This document shows positions 27,485-34,802 of a stretch of DNA of 64,000 nt, piece by piece (the first letter of the stretch is position 1; the number at the start of each line of letters is the position of its first letter). Below the pieces are notes generated by a model that was not told the DNA's origin, ran no database searches, and saw nothing but the letters and a program-made list of their open reading frames with translations. This DNA is from JAJRPT01 sp965661945 (GTDB lineage Bacteria; Bacteroidota; Ignavibacteria; Kapaibacteriales; UBA2268): contig CBFIFP010000001.1 of NCBI GenBank assembly GCA_965661945.1, positions 434,001-498,000 on the forward strand. The letters are read 5' to 3'. The translations under genes were made by a program, and so were the position numbers.

Positions 27485-28150
27485 CTAATTTTCTACTAGA
27501 AAATCATCTATATAGGCCTTTGCTGCCATGTATTGGAAAATACCTCTATGTTCAAATTCTAAGAATTCAATGAATTCTACGAATAGTAAATATAAACTAT
27601 CATCCTCATCAATTTCTGAAAAGACATTGTTTATAAATTCACCTGTAATTCTTTCATCTATAGAATAATCCATTCTATCTCTTATAGGATGATATAACTC
27701 ATCTCTATCATTACATTGAGCTAGTCTTTTCTTGAAATTATTTTTATTATAAATATTAAACACTCTTCTATTTGAATGCTTTAGATAATTTACAATAGTT
27801 TCAAGCTTACCATATTCATCTTCATTTTCTTTGATAGAAAATTCAATGTTGAGCAGCTGTGTTGCAACTGCTTCTATATGATAATTACTCTTGGGGTCGA
27901 ATCTCACGATTACCCCTTTTCCAGAACTACTAACATTTAATAGTTCTTCTGTATCCTTTAAGGTGTCAAATCCTTTTGTCACCCTATTGTTTGAACTATC
28001 TTTTGTTGATAGATCATCTTTGTTACTTGTGGGATCTAATCTTCTGATTACCCCTTTTCCAGAACTATTATCTTTTAATAGTCCATCTTCGCTATTAGCC
28101 TTATTCTTTTGGCTAATCTTATTTCTAGATTGTTTTTTAGACATATCCAT
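27485..28150 (-). CDS. Hypothetical protein with N-terminal SSGKGVI repeats, 221 aa
   Basis: Unknown family. The N-terminal 85 residues are polar, low in complexity, and contain two near-identical units, SSGKGVIRRLDPTSN and SSGKGVIVRFDPKSN, with a weaker middle copy (SSNNRVTKGFDTLKD). In the DNA a 22-base identical piece starts at 27908 and again at 28046. The C-terminal 135 residues form a compact helical domain with acidic ends (IDEDDSLYLLFVEFIEFLEF). The ATG at 28150 has AAAGAG upstream. The linear repeat could be a docking motif for a partner. It lies between the polymerase-like gene and the sigma-like gene on the same strand, so a role in phage-type replication or late expression is possible but unproven. 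Confidence 0.6.
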   Translation of the reverse strand: MDMSKKQSRNKISQKNKANSEDGLLKDNSSGKGVIRRLDPTSNKDDLSTKDSSNNRVTKGFDTLKDTEELLNVSSSGKGVIVRFDPKSNYHIEAVATQLLNIEFSIKENEDEYGKLETIVNYLKHSNRRVFNIYNKNNFKKRLAQCNDRDELYHPIRDRMDYSIDERITGEFINNVFSEIDEDDSLYLLFVEFIEFLEFEHRGIFQYMAAKAYIDDFLVEN

Positions 28151-28197
28151 CTCTTTACATTAAATTAAAAATTGTATATTTAATATATACTTTCATC

Positions 28198-28524
28198 TTA
28201 TATTCTCTCTAAAAACTGAATCTCATTCAGTGATATTAATCTACCTTCTCTATCTTTTTCAGGATGTAGTTGTTTAAACCCTTCAGCGAAACCATTCTTA
28301 ATGATCTGCGTAAAATATGAGAAGGGGTTGTTTGATTTCTCTGGGTTAAAGTTTCGCCAATACAATAAACATTTTATTATTGCTACTTGTTTGGCATCAT
28401 TCCTATCATCAGGATTTTCGTATGATAAAGTTGTAGAAATTCTGTTTACCATAATAATAAACATACCCAAAGCTTCCTTAGTCAACTTGTCCTGCTCTTT
28501 TGACAATATTAATTCATTTAACAA
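28198..28524 (-). CDS. T4 gp55-like (late-gene) sigma factor, short form
   Basis: A small protein with a sigma region-2-like core: DDRNDAKQVAIIKCLLYW, then FNPEKSNNPFSYFTQIIKN. The NPFSYFTQI block is what I recall from gp55-type late sigma factors of T4-like phages. It would bind host RNA polymerase and direct it to late promoters. The called start is a TTG at 28524, but the frame stays open to 28612 and reads KAKGYLKNSELLNEL upstream, which looks like part of the protein; no ATG exists in that frame. One extra T in the T6 run near 28585-28590 would join an ATG at 28598 to the frame, so a homopolymer error is possible. First gene of the four-gene cluster, divergent from hsdS. Confidence 0.6.
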   Translation of the reverse strand: MLNELILSKEQDKLTKEALGMFIIMVNRISTTLSYENPDDRNDAKQVAIIKCLLYWRNFNPEKSNNPFSYFTQIIKNGFAEGFKQLHPEKDREGRLISLNEIQFLERI

Positions 28525-28671
28525 TTCACTATTTTTAAGATAGCCCTTAGCCTTCTTCTTAATTATATGATTTTTTTTCTTTATAAAAAATTTAACATAT
28601 TTAGTTTTTTAAAAATCAATATACACAAAAAATACTTTTGGAATACTGCTACTGAATTAAAAACGAATTTA

Positions 28672-28679
28672 CAAATATA
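28672..28679 (-). promoter_or_regulatory. Possible -7 element for the phage-like cluster
   Basis: The minus strand reads TATATTTG here, matching TAnnTTTG, upstream of the sigma-like gene. No TTG is found at the right distance, so support is weak. It lies back to back with the plus-strand promoter at 28705-28735. Confidence 0.3.
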
Positions 28680-28704
28680 TTATTTTAAAAAAAAAAAATA
28701 AAAT

Positions 28705-28735
28705 TTGCATATTAAATAAAATATAATTAGGTTTG
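28705..28735 (+). promoter_or_regulatory. Promoter for the type I restriction-modification locus
   Basis: TTG at 28705-28707, 20 bases, then TAGGTTTG at 28728-28735, matching the Bacteroidota consensus. It lies 29 bases before the ATG of the half-size hsdS gene, which also has an AAAGG ribosome-binding site. It probably drives the genes to the terminator at 34666-34685. Confidence 0.6.
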
Positions 28736-28764
28736 TAACATATTATTGAACGAAAGGTGATTTT

Positions 28765-29337
28765 ATGAATAAGAAACTAAGGCAATTTGCTGATTTTAGA
28801 TATGGGTACCATACTAATAAGAATGCTGAAGGCGATATAAAATATCTTACTGCAAAGCATTTTGATGACGACTTTAGAATGGTGGATGAATTTGATGATA
28901 GTTTTATAAATAGACCAAATGAAAAAGTATTAGATAAATTCCTACTTAAAAACAATGATATTATAATAACTGGAAAAGGATATAGAATATTTGCTTGGAG
29001 TTATGATTCTAGTTATGGAGATTGTATACCATCATCATTATTTTATAAGATTTCATTAGATCCAAAGATAATATTATCAAAATATTTTGAATTACAATTT
29101 AATATGTTTTTAAAAGATAAGTATATTAATTCAAATTTGGAAGGTAGCACTATTCCAACTCTCAGAAGTAAAGATCTTTTAGAAACTCCAGTTATAATTC
29201 CTTCTATCAAGGAGCAAGAAGAGATTATAAAACTTTGGGAAATTATGGAAAGACAATTATTGATTGAGAAAAAAATAATAGAAAAAATCAAATTAAGAAA
29301 TAAAATACAATTTAAAAAAATTTATAAAGGACTGTGA
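28765..29337 (+). CDS. Half-size type I specificity subunit (single TRD)
   Basis: A 190-aa HsdS-like protein with one target-recognition domain. It begins at the TRD (FRYGYHTNKNAEGDIKYLTA), contains the core KNNDIIITGKG and STIPTLRSKDLLETPVIIPS, and ends with the coiled-coil spacer helix (KEQEEIIKLWEIMERQ...). Normal HsdS proteins have two TRDs and about 400 residues, and the same operon holds a full one at 32686. A half subunit may dimerise to recognise a palindromic site, or serve as a reservoir of specificity. The gene opens the operon; its stop overlaps the start of hsdM by four bases. It shows no clear sequence match to either TRD of the longer HsdS. Confidence 0.75.
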   Translation: MNKKLRQFADFRYGYHTNKNAEGDIKYLTAKHFDDDFRMVDEFDDSFINRPNEKVLDKFLLKNNDIIITGKGYRIFAWSYDSSYGDCIPSSLFYKISLDPKIILSKYFELQFNMFLKDKYINSNLEGSTIPTLRSKDLLETPVIIPSIKEQEEIIKLWEIMERQLLIEKKIIEKIKLRNKIQFKKIYKGL

Positions 29338-30827
29338 AAATGAAATTCACGAAAGAAAAGATTAATAGCATAGTCTGGAAGGCATGCGATAGTTTCAGAG
29401 GCACAATTGATGGCTCGCAGTATAAGGACTATATACTGACAATGTTGTTTGTAAAATATACAACAGATGTTACTAAAGAAAGAAAATTAGAATACATTAA
29501 GAAATATGATGGAGATGAAGCTCGTATTAAAAGGGCGATGGTTTATGATAGGTTTAAGATTCCAGATGACTGCACATTTGACTATATCTATGAGAAAAGA
29601 AATGAAGATAATCTGGGAGAAATTATTAATATCGCTTTAGAAGGGATCGAAGAATCTAATAGAGAAAAGTTAGACGGTGTTTTTAGAAACATAGATTTTA
29701 ACTCAGAATCTAATCTGGGTCAGACAAAAGATAGAAACAGAAGACTGAAAAACCTATTAACAGATTTCTCCGAATTGGAACTTGGACCGTCTCATCTTGA
29801 AGGTGATGATGTGATAGGGGATTCCTATGAATATTTGATTTCAAATTTTGCGAGTGATGCTGGGAAAAAAGCAGGTGAGTTTTATACACCAGCAGAAGTT
29901 TCTACTCTATTAGCAATGCTTGTGGAAGTAGAAGAAGGTAATAGAATAAGTGATCCAACTTGTGGGTCAGCATCTCTTCTAATCAAAGCTGGTAAACAAG
30001 TAAAATCTAAAAATGTATCATTATATGGGCAGGAAATAAATGGTTCAACTTGGGCATTAGCAAGAATGAATTTATTCCTACATCAACTTGATAATGCTAC
30101 TGTTGAATGGGGCGATACTATTAATAACCCAAAACTATTAGAGCATGACAATCTAATGAAGTTTGATAGAGTGGTAGCTAACCCTCCGTTTTCTTTAGAC
30201 AAGTGGGGTGCAGAAAATGCTGCTAGCGATAGGTATAATCGTTTTCACCGTGGGGTTCCACCAAAATCTAAAGGTGACTACGCTTTCCTAACTCACATGA
30301 TTGAAACTCTTAATGAAAATGGAAGATTAGGAATAGTTCTACCACATGGTGCATTGTTCCGTGGTGGTTCAGAAGGAACTATAAGGCAAAAATTAATAGA
30401 TGAAGGTTTGTTAAAAGCAGTAATAGGGCTACCGTCTAACCTTTTCTTCGGGACTGGTATTCCTGCATGTATTCTAATATTTGAAAAAAATAGAAAAGCT
30501 GGTTCTGATGTGATTTTTATTGATGCCAGTAGTGAGTTCAGTAGTGGTAAAAATCAAAATAAACTACGTCAAGAAGATATAGACAAAATATATGATACTT
30601 ACTCTAACTGGAAATCTATTGATAAATATTCCAAAATAGTAAGTATAGGTGAAATCAAAGAAAATGATTATAATCTCAATATCCCAAGATACGTAGATAC
30701 TTTTGAAGAAGAAGAACCAGTTGACCTAAAAGATGTTCAAGATGATATAGTAAATTTGAAGAAAGAATTAAAGATAGTAGAAGCAAAGTTAGATGAGTAT
30801 TTGGTCGAGTTAGGACTAAACGGATAA
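29334..30827 (+). CDS. hsdM: Type I restriction-modification methyltransferase subunit
   Basis: A normal-length HsdM (497 aa). It methylates adenine in the site read by HsdS. The N-terminal helical domain (about 1-140) includes WKACDSFRGTIDGSQYKDY, typical of HsdM; the SAM site is DPTCGSASLL at about 207-216 and the catalytic motif is NPPFSLD at about 282-288. The C-terminus is a coiled coil for HsdS contact. The ATG overlaps the stop of the half-size hsdS, and a helicase gene starts 4 bases after its stop. It is distinct from the MAD2-like methylase at 8926 (different length and motif IV), so the island has two adenine-methylating systems. Confidence 0.93.
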   Translation: MKMKFTKEKINSIVWKACDSFRGTIDGSQYKDYILTMLFVKYTTDVTKERKLEYIKKYDGDEARIKRAMVYDRFKIPDDCTFDYIYEKRNEDNLGEIINIALEGIEESNREKLDGVFRNIDFNSESNLGQTKDRNRRLKNLLTDFSELELGPSHLEGDDVIGDSYEYLISNFASDAGKKAGEFYTPAEVSTLLAMLVEVEEGNRISDPTCGSASLLIKAGKQVKSKNVSLYGQEINGSTWALARMNLFLHQLDNATVEWGDTINNPKLLEHDNLMKFDRVVANPPFSLDKWGAENAASDRYNRFHRGVPPKSKGDYAFLTHMIETLNENGRLGIVLPHGALFRGGSEGTIRQKLIDEGLLKAVIGLPSNLFFGTGIPACILIFEKNRKAGSDVIFIDASSEFSSGKNQNKLRQEDIDKIYDTYSNWKSIDKYSKIVSIGEIKENDYNLNIPRYVDTFEEEEPVDLKDVQDDIVNLKKELKIVEAKLDEYLVELGLNG

Positions 30828-30831
30828 TCAA

Positions 30832-32673
30832 TTGACTAACAAATTATCAAATAGAGTCATTCCAAGTTGGGAAGAAATTGCTAAATTCAAGCAACCATTA
30901 ACTGATGGTGAAGAATTTCTTCTTGACTATTTGGATAAAAATCTTCCGAAAGATCAAAACTGGAACGATAATTCAGGACTAAAAAATTATAATGGTTGGT
31001 TGATATTTGTGCAACCTTATCTGAATGGAACAAGACCTGATATTATTGTATTTAATCCATTAGTTGGGCTTCAAATTATTGAAGTTAAAGATTGGAATTT
31101 AGATCATTATTCTTGGGAAGGTGATGAGTTTTGTGTTAGTGATAGTAAAGGGAAATATTATATTAAATCTCCTTTAAAACAAGTTGATCATTATAAGAAA
31201 ATATTGATTGGTCAACTTGCTCCAATTATTGGTGACAGTATAGATAAAAATAGAAGAAGTTATGGAATGGTTAAAACCTCTGTCTATTTCCACAAAGCAA
31301 GTAGTGAGGAAATAGATGATTTATTTCATGATCATATTTTGGATAATACATATTCTGCTTTTGGATTTGAATTATTGAAGAAAGATGAGAATATAAGTAA
31401 AATTATACCAGATTCTAAATATACTAAAAGTTTATACTGGAAATCAAATTGGAATGATGATCTTATTTTTTGGCTAAAACCACCCTTTCATTCTATTGAA
31501 CAAGGTATTCCATTGAAACTATCAAAGGAACAAGAAAAATTTGCTTTTCCTAAATCAGGTCATCAGAGAATAAGGGGTGTTGCTGGTAGTGGTAAAACTA
31601 ATATTTTAGCTTATAGAGCTGCTCACTTAGCATCATTAGGGTTTAATGTGTTAATATTAACATATAACATAACTTTATGGCATTATATCAGAGATATGAT
31701 CCAAAGAGCTCCTTTCAATTTCTCTTGGGATAAGTTTAAACTTAGTCACTTTCACGGTTTTTGCTCAGATATATTAAATGAATTTGATAAAAAGTGGCCA
31801 GAAGGAGCAGGTGAGGATTTATTTAAAAAAATTATCACAGATGAAGTATCACTTGCGATCCAGAATAATGAATTTCAAAAGTATGATGCTGTTTTGATTG
31901 ATGAAGGTCAAGACTACTATTTTGAATGGTATGAATTATTACAAGAATTCTTAACAGAAAGAGATGAAGTTGTTGTTGTATGTGATAAGAAACAAAACGT
32001 ATATCAAAGAGATATGGACTGGTTAGATAAAAGAAAATCAGGTCGTGATAAGTTCGGAGATTGGATTGAGTTGAAAACTGTTTTTAGATTGCCACCAAAA
32101 ATAGCTGAAATTACAAATTTATTTTCTGAAGAATTTGATTTAAGTCAAGAAGTAAAATATGAAAGCGTTGAAAATCTTCAATTGTTTGAAGTTGAAAGAT
32201 ATGTTTGGCAAAATATTAAACCTTCTGATTGGTTAAGAAAAGTGAAAACAGCATTTATTAGATTAAAAGCTGAAGAACAAAATCCGTCTGACATAATTAT
32301 TATGGTTCCTGATAAATATCATGGGAAAGAATGTATATCCGTATTTAATAAAATGAACATCGAAACTAATAATGTCTTCGATGGAGATGAAAATTTAACT
32401 AAGAATAAAAGATCATTTTGGATGGGTGATTCAAGGTTGAAAATATCTACAATACATAGTTTTAAAGGTTGGGAGTTAAAGAATGTTATTATTTATATTC
32501 CCAAAAAAACTAATTGGGCTGATAGTGAAATGGATTCACTAATCTATACTGCTATGACAAGAACAAGGCAACACTTAATCGTTTTTAATGCTAATCCAAG
32601 ATATATTGAGTTTGGGGAAAAATTACCTCATTCTTGGGATTACTTTAATACTAATATTAATAATGAAAAATAG
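30832..32673 (+). CDS. NERD-domain UvrD/Rep-type helicase
   Basis: A 613-aa superfamily 1 helicase with an N-terminal NERD nuclease-related domain. The NERD signature is IIEVKDWNLD near residues 81-90. The motor has Walker A VAGSGKT near 248, motif II LIDEGQDY near 355, a motif V-like SFKGWEL near 545 and the motif VI TAMTRTRQHL near 573. It should unwind or translocate on DNA, and the NERD part may cut or bind ends. The start codon is TTG at 30832, 4 bases after hsdM, so it is embedded in the restriction operon between the methylase and the full-size hsdS. Similar helicases occur in type I loci as accessory genes. It may extend the system with a separate antiviral activity; that is inference. 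Confidence 0.85.
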   Translation: MTNKLSNRVIPSWEEIAKFKQPLTDGEEFLLDYLDKNLPKDQNWNDNSGLKNYNGWLIFVQPYLNGTRPDIIVFNPLVGLQIIEVKDWNLDHYSWEGDEFCVSDSKGKYYIKSPLKQVDHYKKILIGQLAPIIGDSIDKNRRSYGMVKTSVYFHKASSEEIDDLFHDHILDNTYSAFGFELLKKDENISKIIPDSKYTKSLYWKSNWNDDLIFWLKPPFHSIEQGIPLKLSKEQEKFAFPKSGHQRIRGVAGSGKTNILAYRAAHLASLGFNVLILTYNITLWHYIRDMIQRAPFNFSWDKFKLSHFHGFCSDILNEFDKKWPEGAGEDLFKKIITDEVSLAIQNNEFQKYDAVLIDEGQDYYFEWYELLQEFLTERDEVVVVCDKKQNVYQRDMDWLDKRKSGRDKFGDWIELKTVFRLPPKIAEITNLFSEEFDLSQEVKYESVENLQLFEVERYVWQNIKPSDWLRKVKTAFIRLKAEEQNPSDIIIMVPDKYHGKECISVFNKMNIETNNVFDGDENLTKNKRSFWMGDSRLKISTIHSFKGWELKNVIIYIPKKTNWADSEMDSLIYTAMTRTRQHLIVFNANPRYIEFGEKLPHSWDYFNTNINNEK

Positions 32674-32685
32674 GTATCATAATAA

Positions 32686-33915
32686 ATGAGCAAAGCTAAC
32701 GAAAACCGTAAAGGTTATAAAAATACTAAGTTGGGGTGGATTCCTGATGAATGGGATTTGAAATTACTTGATGAACTTGGTCAACTTTTAAATGGCTTAA
32801 CATATTCACCTGATATGATAAATTCAAATGGCACATTAGTTTTAAGGTCATCTAATATTAAAAACGGTATAATTATCTTAAATGACAATGTATTTGTTGA
32901 TATAAAAGATAATAAATTTAATAAAGTAGAAAGAAATGATATTTTAATTTGTGTAAGAAATGGAAGTAAAAATTTAATTGGAAAAAATGCTTTAATAACT
33001 AAAGATGTATCTGGAGTTGCATTTGGAGCTTTTATGGCAGTATATAGAAGTAAATATAATTTGTATCTATATCAACTATTTCAAACAGATTTCTATAATA
33101 AAAATGTTTATAAAAATCTTGGAGCAACGATAAACTCAATTAATAATTCAGATTTTAAAAAATTCATAATCCCTCTTCCACCACTTCCAGAGCAGAAAAA
33201 GATAGCAGAAATACTATCTTCTTGGGATGATGTAATAACCAATACAGAACAATTAATAGAGAAATTAAAACTTCGTAAAAAGGGGTTGATGCAGGTATTA
33301 CTAACTGGCAAAACTCGATTGAAAGGTTTTACTGGAAAGTGGAAGATAGTGAATGCATCTGAAATATTTTCAAACCATACTAATAAAAACCATGATGGTA
33401 AATTAGAAGTTTTATCAGCAACACAAGATAGAGGTGTTATTCCTCGAAGTGAAACAGGTATTGATATTAAGTATGATAAATCAACATTAACTAATTATAA
33501 AAAAGTAGAAATAGGAGATTTTGTCATTAGCTTAAGATCATTTCAAGGTGGAATAGAATATTCAAATTACGAAGGTCTTGTAAGCCCTGCATACACAGTT
33601 CTTAGAGAAGTAATAAATATTTCAAAGGAGTTCTATAAAGATTATATGAAAACTCAGGATTTTATAAGTAAATTAAATACTATCATTTATGGAATTAGAG
33701 ATGGTAAACAAATAAGTTATAAAGAATTTTCTTTATTGAAAATACATCTTCCTGAGCTAAAAGAACAAAAAGCAATTGCTGAAATCCTCACAACAGTAGA
33801 TGAAGAAATAAAAGTATATGAAAAATATTTATCACAACTCCAAACCCAGAAGAAAGGTCTAATGCATAAACTACTGACTGGGGAAGTGAGAGTGAATGTT
33901 GATGAGGAGAAATAA
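32686..33915 (+). CDS. hsdS: Type I restriction-modification specificity subunit, full length
   Basis: A 409-aa HsdS with two target-recognition domains, each ending in the usual proline-rich exit and spacer helix: the first at about residues 20-175 (PLPPLPEQKKIAEILSSWDD), the second at about 215-370 (HLPELKEQKAIAEILTTVDE). The paired repeats LMQVLLTGKTRLKG and LMHKLLTGEVRVNV close each half, a known HsdS feature. It gives sequence specificity to the HsdM and HsdR of this locus. It lies 12 bases after the helicase gene, and its stop shares a base with the ATG of the DUF3800 gene (TAATG). Compared with the half-size subunit at the head of the operon it is a complete, probably functional protein. 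Confidence 0.92.
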   Translation: MSKANENRKGYKNTKLGWIPDEWDLKLLDELGQLLNGLTYSPDMINSNGTLVLRSSNIKNGIIILNDNVFVDIKDNKFNKVERNDILICVRNGSKNLIGKNALITKDVSGVAFGAFMAVYRSKYNLYLYQLFQTDFYNKNVYKNLGATINSINNSDFKKFIIPLPPLPEQKKIAEILSSWDDVITNTEQLIEKLKLRKKGLMQVLLTGKTRLKGFTGKWKIVNASEIFSNHTNKNHDGKLEVLSATQDRGVIPRSETGIDIKYDKSTLTNYKKVEIGDFVISLRSFQGGIEYSNYEGLVSPAYTVLREVINISKEFYKDYMKTQDFISKLNTIIYGIRDGKQISYKEFSLLKIHLPELKEQKAIAEILTTVDEEIKVYEKYLSQLQTQKKGLMHKLLTGEVRVNVDEEK

Positions 33916-34661
33916 TGTATATACTTTATGTTGATGAAAGCGGTGACCCAGGAGAATATAACAAACAAAACTCTCCTCATTTTATGTTAAGTGGATTAAT
34001 TGTATCTTTTGATGATTGGTCAGATTGTTTGGATAGATTAAAAAAATATAGAAATATGTTAAAGTCTAATTTCGGACTTTTATTAAAAACAGAAATTCAT
34101 GCATCTGAATTAATTAGAATTAATAAAACTCAGGAATATAAAAAAATTAAGAAAAAGGATAGGATAGAAATCTTAAGAATAACATCTAATGAAATTCCTT
34201 CAATATTTAATACTTCAAAAGTAATAAATATAAGCTTAAATAAAAATGAGATTAATAGTTCTAATGATTATCAAGAGCTTGCTTGGTCAAGAATGATACA
34301 AAGGTATGATACTTTTCTAAAAAAATCAAAAAAGAAAGGTATTATTATTTCTGATGATGGAAATGAACCTTTAGTAAGAGGATTATTAAGAAAAATGAGA
34401 GTGTATAATCCAATACCTTCAAGATATTCTGCACCAAGAAATATCCCAACAAACAATATTATAGAAGATGTAATAATGCGTGACTCACAACATTCTTATT
34501 TTATTCAAGCTGTTGATACTATTGTCCATTTATTATATAGGAGAGAATTTCCTAAAGGTAGTTTAAAAAAATATAGGGTTGAAAAATTTTTTGATTCATT
34601 AAATCCAATACTCTTGAAAGAAGCTTCTACAGAAGATGAGTTAGGAATTGTAAGAAAATAA
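33915..34661 (+). CDS. DUF3800 protein
   Basis: A 248-aa protein of the DUF3800 family, recognised from its opening MYILYVDESGDPGEY, which carries the family's conserved D-E-S-G near the N-terminus, and from a later acidic pair in IIISDDGNE. The family has an RNase H-like fold and is thought to be a nuclease; members often travel with restriction systems and other defence genes. The start overlaps the stop of hsdS by one base, so it is coupled to the operon, and the terminator at 34666-34685 follows its stop directly. Its role in restriction is not established. Confidence 0.8.
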   Translation: MYILYVDESGDPGEYNKQNSPHFMLSGLIVSFDDWSDCLDRLKKYRNMLKSNFGLLLKTEIHASELIRINKTQEYKKIKKKDRIEILRITSNEIPSIFNTSKVINISLNKNEINSSNDYQELAWSRMIQRYDTFLKKSKKKGIIISDDGNEPLVRGLLRKMRVYNPIPSRYSAPRNIPTNNIIEDVIMRDSQHSYFIQAVDTIVHLLYRREFPKGSLKKYRVEKFFDSLNPILLKEASTEDELGIVRK

Positions 34662-34665
34662 AAAA

Positions 34666-34685
34666 CCCTGGTTTAAGAACCAGGG
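34666..34685 (+). terminator. Terminator-like hairpin after the DUF3800 gene
   Basis: An 8-bp stem, CCCTGGTT (34666-34673) with AACCAGGG (34678-34685), loop TAAG. The following bases (GACATATTTTGATTTTT) are T-rich but interrupted, so termination may be partial. It separates the first five genes of this locus from hsdR. Confidence 0.6.
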
Positions 34686-34711
34686 GACATATTTTGATTT
34701 TTGCGGCTCAA

Positions 34712-34729
34712 CTAAACTATTCAGTTTAG
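34712..34729. other. Second hairpin in the hsdR leader
   Basis: CTAAACT (34712-34718) can pair with AGTTTAG (34723-34729) around an ATTC loop, between TTGCGGCTCAA and GCAAAGTCGTC. With the hairpin at 34666-34685 it makes two structured elements in the 141 bases before hsdR. It could be a leader or RNA element controlling hsdR; no known riboswitch is recognised. Confidence 0.4.
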
Positions 34730-34802
34730 CAAAGTCGTCTTTTACAAAATTACGGATAAAAAATTAAAATGTTGCAATGTTAATAAAAAAAAATAAAACA
34801 AA

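Noticed and set aside
27908..28070. Repeats at 27908 and 28046 as part of a CRISPR array
   Set aside because: Only two near copies, inside a coding gene in frame, with no regular spacers or Cas genes.
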